Shown here piece by piece: positions 58,301 to 64,000 of a stretch of 64,000 bases of DNA. The position numbers and the translations under genes were made by a program. The stretch spans positions 7,194,501 through 7,258,500 of the forward strand of contig CM040101.1 of NCBI GenBank assembly GCA_022496805.1. Reading direction: 5' to 3'. The notes under the pieces were generated by a model. That model made no database searches. It saw only the letters and a list, made by a program, of their open reading frames with translations, and had not been told where the DNA came from. Source of the DNA: Pohlia nutans (taxonomy: Eukaryota; Streptophyta; Bryopsida; Bryales; Mniaceae). Numbering within the stretch: position 1 is the stretch's first letter; every line of letters starts with the position of its first letter.

Positions 58301-59240
58301 TAAGGTTCTTTAGCTCTTCTCAGCAACTCCTCATAATCTGGCCTCTATTCCCGAATCACTGTAGTAGATCCGTGAATCATGGCAAGTCCACATCATCTTT
58401 AGCTAAAAAAGTTGGGTGGTGAGACACTGTTGAAGCGTCTACAATGCTACTGTTGAAGAGGGTGGACTCCACTAACTGCTAAAGAACCTTATGGCTACAT
58501 TGAATGTGAGACTTTTTTTTTTTTTTTTTTTTTTTAGTACGTTGGCACTACTTGAAAAGTAAGCCGATGCTACAGCAACAAAGGCGAGCTCCTTGCACAT
58601 GCCATTTGTTTAGAAAGATCAATTCTAAAATTCTAAATCAAAATATCAAAGGTGCCCCACAATTAAAGTTTCATTTCCAGCAGTGCCTCAAAGATCCATT
58701 CTCTCTTGGGTCACTTTGAAGTGTTTTCAAAAATGAGGTTCCAGCCTAATGGAGAAGAGCAAAAAGAAATTGTAAAACTTTTGGAAGAAACGTCGAACCA
58801 TAAAACAAAAACCACAATGCACAGAGGGCCATAAACTCTTGACATATGCATTTTCCAAAATTTTAATATGTTTTTTCCTCTATTTGAGAAAAGAGACCAT
58901 CATTTTCTATTATTGGATTTGAGTTGTGCCAGAAAAACCATAGATTTGGTGTTCTGATTAGAGTTGTTAATCTTCCCTTTACCTTGTTACCCATGTCTTT
59001 GAGACATAGATAAGTTAGATGATTGAAGTGCCCCCAATGGACTCTTCATTCACAATGATCTCTTAGACCAGCGTTACTATTATTGTTTTTATTATTTATG
59101 TTAATTTTCCAATTCAGGTGGCTGGGAAGCTGCAGAATGTGAGACTCCACATACGCCGGATGCAGAGGCTGGTGAAAGGTGCTTTGGACACATGCAGTTG
59201 TCAATGCAAGCGAGCTAATTCATCAGCAAGTCACTTCTGA
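46329..59240 (+). CDS. GT47 exostosin-type glycosyltransferase, 9 exons, 463 aa
   Basis: A probable Golgi type II membrane enzyme adding sugars to cell-wall polysaccharide or glycoprotein; donor and acceptor cannot be told from sequence. Exons: 46329-46670, 49781-49954, 51062-51219, 53898-54045, 55178-55296, 56382-56529, 57116-57226, 58138-58206, 59118-59240. All phases agree (1392 nt) and no lesion is seen. A membrane anchor lies at residues about 5-22. The exostosin fold begins at [11 protein letters not shown] (exon 1), then [51 protein letters not shown], and the nucleotide-sugar region [20 protein letters not shown] (about 323-342) followed by [13 protein letters not shown]. It ends [14 protein letters not shown] and a basic tail with CSCQC. 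Introns of 0.6-3.1 kb are loaded with transposons. Exon 7-8 uses the acceptor at 58137; an alternative at 58092 would add 15 residues. Confidence 0.93.
47779..49588. mobile_element. Non-autonomous CACTA element in GT47 intron 1
   Basis: 1,810 bp with ends CACTACTAGAAAATTC and inverted GAATTTCTAGTAGTG, flanked by GCA on both sides (47776-47778, 49589-49591). Subterminal (A/G)ATCAACAGA-type words occur in both orientations at both ends, as in the 19-kb element. No transposase remains. A TTAA-family MITE (48514-49055) is nested inside. Confidence 0.92.
48514..49055. mobile_element. TTAA-flanked MITE nested in a CACTA element
   Basis: 542 bp starting CCCCTAAATGAC and ending GTCATTTAGGGG, a perfect 12-bp inverted repeat flanked by TTAA (48510-48513, 49056-49059). 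Its left part is related to 11,690-11,855. Confidence 0.85.
50271..50809. mobile_element. TTAA-flanked MITE in GT47 intron 2
   Basis: 539 bp starting CCCTTTAAGGTCCC and ending GCGTCTAAGGG, TTAA on both sides (50267-50270, 50810-50813). The 'atcgtcca..ttggacgc' block near its right end is shared with the E-type elements. Confidence 0.75.
53303..53856. mobile_element. TTAA-flanked MITE in GT47 intron 3
   Basis: 554 bp from CCCCTAAAGGACCATAAGG to GATCCTTCACGGG with TTAA at 53299-53302 and 53857-53860. It ends 41 bp before the exon 4 acceptor. Confidence 0.75.
54501..54822. mobile_element. TTAA-type MITE with a 20-bp flanking direct repeat, GT47 intron 4
   Basis: 322 bp starting CCCCTAAATGTCCC and ending GTATGTTTAGGGG. 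TTAA lies on each side, and beyond the tetranucleotide the same 20-nt word (54481-54500 and 54823-54842) is present on both sides in direct orientation. Confidence 0.75.
55667..56028. repeat. Perfect 178-bp inverted repeat with 6-nt loop in GT47 intron 5
   Basis: The arms 55667-55844 and 55851-56028 are exact reverse complements as far as I can check base by base. They are separated by TTTCTT and the centre reads AGCCGTC..GACGGCT. In a sense transcript of the GT47 gene the region would fold into a mismatch-free 178-bp hairpin, a possible Dicer-like substrate. No terminal motif of a known transposon class and no target duplication were seen. The absence of mismatches implies recent origin or active correction. 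Confidence 0.95.
56136..56250. mobile_element. Stowaway-like MITE, left end degraded
   Basis: The right end reads TTTCCGGACAGAGGGAG followed by TA, matching the CTCCCTC-type terminus of plant Stowaway elements. The left end near 56,136 (TGTCTGCCCCGG) is a poor match. Confidence 0.5.
56742..57061. mobile_element. CATAAC-family MITE, long form (copy 5), GT47 intron 6
   Basis: 320 bp from CATAACATTCAGTAGC to GCTACTGAATGTTATG, closely similar to 4735-5042 along its length. Two GTGG(G/A)ATATTCCAC-type palindromes lie at about 56,792 and 56,834. It ends 54 bp before the exon 7 acceptor. Confidence 0.85.
57312..57542. mobile_element. TTAA-flanked MITE in GT47 intron 7 (first)
   Basis: 231 bp starting CCCCTAAAAGACCAAGG and ending TTTGTCCTTTAGGGG, TTAA at 57308-57311 and 57543-57546. 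It is inverted relative to its neighbour at 57816. The 87-codon open frame across it is an accident of the element. Confidence 0.88.
57816..58045. mobile_element. TTAA-flanked MITE in GT47 intron 7 (second)
   Basis: 230 bp starting CCCCTAAAAGACCAAG and ending CTTGGTCCTTTAGGGG, a 16-bp inverted repeat. Flanks are TTGA (57812-57815) and TTAA (58046-58049). It lies in inverted orientation to the preceding copy, 273 bp away. Confidence 0.88.
58510..58536. repeat. Poly(T) tract in GT47 intron 8
   Basis: A run of about 26 T residues. No retroelement body or target duplication could be tied to it. Confidence 0.85.
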
Positions 59241-59264
59241 AAATGCTTAGAGCCTTGATAACCA

Positions 59265-59399
59265 CATAACATTCAGTAGCTTGTAGTGGCTCTGCCTTGC
59301 CCCATAGTAGATGGTGCAACATATTCCACACCCAACAAGATCGACCCAAGATGATGCATGAAGGCAAGGCAGAGAGCATGAAGGCTACTAAATTTTATG
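59265..59399. mobile_element. CATAAC-family MITE, short form with internal deletion (copy 6)
   Basis: 135 bp from CATAACATTCAGTAGC to GCTACTAAATTTTATG. The palindrome is degraded (CAACATATTCCAC). It begins 25 bp after the GT47 stop codon, so it probably lies in the 3'UTR and may affect 3' processing. Confidence 0.75.
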
Positions 59400-60244
59400 C
59401 AACACCTCACTCTATTGAGGTACACTTAATTTCAGCTTTAATCATGTACGAATGCGGTAGTCAAAAGGTGGCTTTATGTATCATGGTTCATAGTGGAAAA
59501 TGGATTTATGTCATTCTATAAAGCATTGTTGGCTTTGTTCCTTTGGATTGAGAGATTGTTTGATGATTTACACTTATTCTTGTGAGTCCTATTGAACACC
59601 ATTTTCACACTATCCACTTTGGAATGGTTCAAAATATACCTTTTTCTCACAATGGTAGCCAAATTGTAAAATGAAAGAAAAATAAAAATTGAACCTGTCA
59701 ATTTTTTTTTTGATATTAACCCAAAACAAGGCATGTCAAATGAAAGGCAAGGGGACTCATCAAAAATTATCACACCGATGGATCCCCATCTAACTGGTGT
59801 AATTGGTATATACTTGAAAAAACTAAAAAAAATTGTAGGTCATGAGTTGCTACACTCTTTATTCTATGTAGTGTATGATATATTGTTTCATAGTTTTAAT
59901 GCTAATTTACTCTTCATGGATTATTACACCTATTGATAAATAGTTGAACACCAATTAGCTTGAGGAAAATCAAACATGTAGAAATAGTAATCAATATGCA
60001 ATCATGAATATAGAAACCGATCAACGTCAAGCAGTTAGTAAACTGTATGTTAATGTACCAGTGACGATGGGAGAATGTTTATTGCAGTCTTATCAAGCTG
60101 CATGAATTCCTTTCAAAGAGGAAAATCAAACATGTAGAGTACCATTACAACAGAGCTCAAGATTACTACTCTTACATGATTCCGTTTCCAGAGCCAGGGC
60201 ACTAGCTCATTCGATTCTTGCCCTGGCTGCCAGGTTATTGAACA
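59400..60244. other. Intergenic, between convergent GT47 and NPF genes
   Basis: This should hold both 3'UTRs. I saw no other gene, RNA or defined repeat. Confidence 0.5.
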
Positions 60245-63200
60245 CTAATCAACATCTTCAAGGTTTCCTGACGCCGAGCTTACGACGGCAGTACTGGTGA
60301 TTCTCTGGCCGTGTCTTTGGTACTTGTAGGAATACGAGACACACAGAAAGTAAATGAAATTGAGGGAGCTCAACACAGCCATGAGCCAGTAGAACCGATC
60401 GATCTTTTTCCGGTTAAACGGCACGCTATCTGAGAGCCATCCGGGACCATGAGACAACGAACCAGTGACGTTGTTGACGAGGTTCACCACGGCGGTACTG
60501 ATGAAGAACCCCAGAGCGATGGTGCAGTAACTCAACCCCTGGCTGAAACTGTTGAAACATCACATGCAAGTATATAACGGTGTTAAACAAAATGCTGATA
60601 GAAAACAATGCCGGGTTATAATGAATATTCTCATCTTCAGAATCATAATTACTATCACCTTGTAGGACCTTAAGACCTTAGTTGGTAAACTTTAAAATGT
60701 AAGTTACTTAAGAATGGATCATAAAATGGACCTGCGCATGGTGGGCGGCGCTTGGTCGTAGAAAAACTCCAGCACGCCGATCAATGTAAACATATCAGCA
60801 ATCCCAAATGCGAAGTACTGTGGCACCAGCCAGAAAATGCTCATGGGGACTGTAGCCCCAGTCATATCATCCAGAAGTCCATGATCTCCTGCTACTCTGA
60901 TGCGCCTGGATGCATTCACAATCAAAGGACCCGAAATTTTAAAAGGACTCCTGACAAGTGCTTAGACAATGAAATCTTTAAATTATGTAGATTTTAGAAG
61001 GAATTTAGAAGGGCATTTTAGTGCTTATTAAGCTCTATTAAGGCAAACATTTTTCAGTCCTTAATCCATACCTAAAATTTGACATTTACCCAAAAAAAAA
61101 ACATGTAGACGATGTAAAATAACCATAGAGTTGTTTTAGTATACAATATTGCTACTAGTTTAATCATGAAAGGTACTTTTTGAGTAAAATTTAGCACTGG
61201 TTGCATGAGACCTTTGATCGAGAATGTACTCACCTGTTCTCCACCAGCGCGGCGAGGATCATCGAGACAATGCTGAGTACGAGACCGACGCCGACGCGTT
61301 GCAGAATGGTGATGCCCCTCTCGTGACGCGTGAAACGGCGCGCGAACGGGACGAAAACTTTGTCGTAGCGGGGGACTAGGACTGCCATGATGAGGAGTGG
61401 GAACCCCGGGATCAATCCTGCTGGAAACTCGAAGTGACTAGTTAGTCGACGTTCCATCGTGACGCCTTGCTCCACTGTGAATGTTTGTAGCTGTGCTAAC
61501 ACCACGGTCATCACAATGGTTCCTGCCCAGATCGGCATTAAGCGCAAGATCGCCTTCGTCTCTTCCACTTGTGTCACCGTGCACACTCTCCATTTGCTCC
61601 CTGGCTTGCTCCCTTCCACGCACGCGGCTGCTCTGTCTAGAAACCTGAGGTAGAAACACACGTAACCTCCCGTTAATTAGATTAGTTAAGACTTAGAATA
61701 CGGTACACTACAAAGACTGTGTGCATATGAAAAGACATTACGGGTTGTAACTGTGCTGCTTAAGTAGAACTAATCCTGATTTCGTGGACGAGAAAATATA
61801 TGGATTCGGCGACGTTAAGTACCGGAGGTGGTTGGTGTGGTCCAGTTTTTGAACACCGAGGTATGCAGCTTCGTCGTTCCCGATCTCGTACAAGCGATGC
61901 ATCTCCACGGGTCCTGAGTTTCGAGACGCGGCCACAAGCACTTGCAGGATTCGAGTCAAGGGGCTTCCGAAAGGGTATTTGTATCGGTAAAGTGGGAAAC
62001 CCGCTGCGAAAACGCACAACCCAAGGACTAGAATTCCGAGGCAGACACCGTATCCGGCTCCGAACCCGACGTTGTCCTGAATGTACACGAGGACTGTTAC
62101 CCCAAGGAGCCCTCCGGCGACGAAGCTGAAGAAGAACCAGTTGAAGTAAACGGGAGACAGCCGGCTCTCTCGCTGATGCGTCGGGTCGAACTGGTCCGCG
62201 CCCAGGCTCGACAAACAGGGTTTCAAGGTTCCCGATCCAATTGCAGTCAGAAAGAGTCCCACGTAGAGCACAGATAGATGAATGGTGCTTGCGGAGGCTG
62301 TGCAGGGAGGCAGTGAGCAATGTGGTGGCCGGAACGCGGATATGGATGCTGAAGCAGTCATCAATGCCATGCCCTGAAACCATTCATCATTCCAGACCAC
62401 CAGTTATGGCCAGATCAACGAAAGTTTTGGAGCTATCCAACGAAAAAACGAAGAAGCATTTTGTGAAGACAATATAATCAGAAGTGATTGGAATGGTGCA
62501 ATGGTCTGGATTCCAAGAACACTGTCATTTATATCTCATTTAATGTGTGCTAGAATTGTTGTCTATATACTGTGTATGCAGCTGCAGCCATCTATAACAC
62601 AATGTAATTTTTGTGGTTTTTCAATATTTTTTTCATTACCAAAAAGACATTCTTCTAAAGTCCGGAGAGTCTGAGAAAGGGTAGTACCCATATCAGACTA
62701 TATAGCGTCGTTCATTAAATAACTAGGAAGCCAATACAAAAGTGATGTATGATTCTGACTCTACACAATACGTATATGCCTAGTAGATGAAGAGAATTAT
62801 AGCACACAGCTCGGAGAAAGTACATAGAATGGTATTGTAAACTTGGACCACATTTCTATACTGTATATAACATGCTCAAACGACATTTCTACAAAACATG
62901 CTAGGGCTGAACAACATTGTTATATACTCCCGTTGTTCCAAAATAAAAAGCACTTTTGAGAACTGGAAGCGCGCAGTGTTCCCACGGGTTTTTTTAATTT
63001 TGGAACAGAGGGAGTATGACTTTCGCACTTCCATCTGAGCTTCCGTTTGGTTTGGAGAATATTTAATTAATTAATTAATTAAATAGTAGTGAGAAATTCT
63101 AGACTTCATCACCGTAATTTCGACACCGCTCCCGACCAGAATGGTGGTGAAACGACCCCAGTAGGCATCGGCCAGAAAGCCTCCAAGAAGCGAGCACAGA

Positions 63201-63991
63201 AACGCCGTGCCTGCGAAGTTGGTGACTGTGGTGGCGGCTTTGGTGTGGCCGAAGTTAAACTCACGAATCAGGTACAGCACCAGGTCGATCTGTAGACCAA
63301 GGAATCCCATGGTCTCTGTGAACTCCATCACTGACTCACACAACAATCCAACAATATTATTAACCATGAGTATTTCTTAATTCTCTCCTCACCTACTACA
63401 ATCGAAATCAATCAGGTTCGTGATCAATCGATGGAGTACTCACCGAAATTGCAAGGAGCACTTCGCCATCCTCCAGTCTTTCGCCTGTTGGCAGGATTCC
63501 CTTTCCAATCATGGGAGCCGTCTCCCACCAGCAACGAATCTGCTTCCTCGAGCTCCTGTCAACAATTACAAACAACTGGTGAGATTGCAACTGTTATAAT
63601 AAAAGAAACAATGCCTGCAGATCGACTTATTAGTTCACAGCGCTGGGCGACTAGCTCTGCTGTGTAGATCGATAAACGAACTCATATCGCTTTGTAGCTT
63701 GCATATCATGGGCTCTGGGATCTGCAAGCGCGTTGATGGATTTCTGCTTTTCACCATCTTGCAGGTGAGTCACTAAAAGCAGAGCTTGAGCTTCCTATCA
63801 ACTTGAAACGGGTGCAAATTGCAGCTACTCGGAGACGATGACAGGAATTACCAACAACTGGTGAGATGGTAACTGTCGTAATAAAAGAAATGCGCGCAGA
63901 TCGACTTGTTAATTCACAGCAGTACTGAGCGGCTAGCTCTGCTGTGTAGATCGATGGACGGACTCCTATCTCCATGTAGCTTGCTTACCAT
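60245..63991 (-). CDS. NPF (NRT1/PTR family) proton-coupled transporter, about 591 aa
   Basis: A membrane carrier of the major facilitator superfamily; family members move nitrate, peptides, hormones or glucosinolates and the substrate here is unknown. Exons in transcription order: ATG-only tip 63991-63989 (inferred), 63555-63444, 63330-63113, 62373-61823, 61644-61234, 60905-60732, 60548-60245; phases join. The PTR signature is present (IGSGTLKPCLSSLGADQFD, then YFNWFFFSFVAGG). Alternating hydrophobic segments through all exons fit 12 membrane helices with a central loop (LDHTNHLRFLDRAA). In helix 1 the usual ExxER/K motif reads EFTET, so the basic residue is Thr. The start is inferred: CCC-ATG followed directly by GTAAGC joins in phase to GAGCTCGAGG. 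A tandem copy of this tip at 63707-63709 has lost the donor GT. The stop is at 60247-60245. Confidence 0.9.
62937..63014. mobile_element. Short Stowaway-like MITE in NPF intron 3
   Basis: 78 bp starting CTCCCGTTGTTCCAAAATA and ending AATTTTGGAACAGAGGGAG, with TA on both sides (62935-62936, 63015-63016). It lies about 100 bp upstream (minus-strand 3' side) of exon 63330-63113. Confidence 0.75.
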
Positions 63992-64000
63992 GGGCTCTGG
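63559..64000. repeat. Tandem duplication around the NPF first exon
   Basis: About 150 bp is present twice at an offset near 282 bp (63559-63719 and about 63846-64000, continuing beyond the window). Shared blocks include CAACTGGTGAGAT, AGATCGACTT, CTAGCTCTGCTGTGTAGATC and the CATGGGCTCTGG tip. The copies differ by scattered substitutions and small indels. Confidence 0.85.

Noticed and set aside
61760..62383. 207-codon frame in the NPF region
   Set aside because: It is an alternative frame of the exon that carries the PTR signature; only the other frame has transporter motifs.

Overview
The window is nuclear DNA of a land plant. It has intron-rich genes with canonical GT..AG junctions, plant protein families (a GT47 exostosin-type glycosyltransferase, an F-box protein resembling Arabidopsis At4g00755, an NPF/NRT1-PTR transporter) and plant-type DNA transposons (CACTA/En-Spm, Stowaway-like). 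I cannot place the lineage from sequence alone. The transposon load and kilobase-sized introns suggest a fairly large genome.

Layout. Bases 1-21,000 hold no convincing host gene. They contain small DNA transposons, a tRNA-derived SINE, a 293-bp (AC)n tract, and two inverted 1,609-bp copies of a Tc1-like (DD34E) transposon 4.7 kb apart. A five-exon F-box gene lies at 21,780-24,242 (+). At 26,175-45,197 there is a complete 19,023-bp CACTA element bounded by AAT target duplications. It carries a TNP2-type transposase gene on the minus strand (27,569-33,725) and a divergent ten-or-more-exon TnpA-like gene on the plus strand (38,245-43,647) whose product has an arginine/serine (RS) domain. Both genes have one or two small lesions. 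A nine-exon GT47 gene runs from 46,329 to 59,240 (+). All its splice phases agree and it encodes 463 residues, but its introns hold a 1.8-kb CACTA derivative, several TTAA-flanked MITEs and a perfect 178-bp inverted repeat with a 6-nt loop. An NPF transporter gene occupies 63,991-60,245 (-), with a first exon that appears to end at its ATG near the window edge.

Three relationships stand out. First, a MITE family with CCC(C/T)TAAA-type ends, flanked by TTAA or CTAG, recurs about fifteen times, including three copies head to tail sharing single TTAA tetranucleotides. Second, a six-copy MITE family with CATAACATTCAGTAGC ends carries a TGTGGAATATTCCACA-type palindrome. Third, the non-autonomous CACTA element in the GT47 gene shares terminal and subterminal motifs with the 19-kb element, which could have supplied its transposase. 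Exon models were built by hand from splice motifs, phase and family resemblance; no database search or transcript evidence was available.
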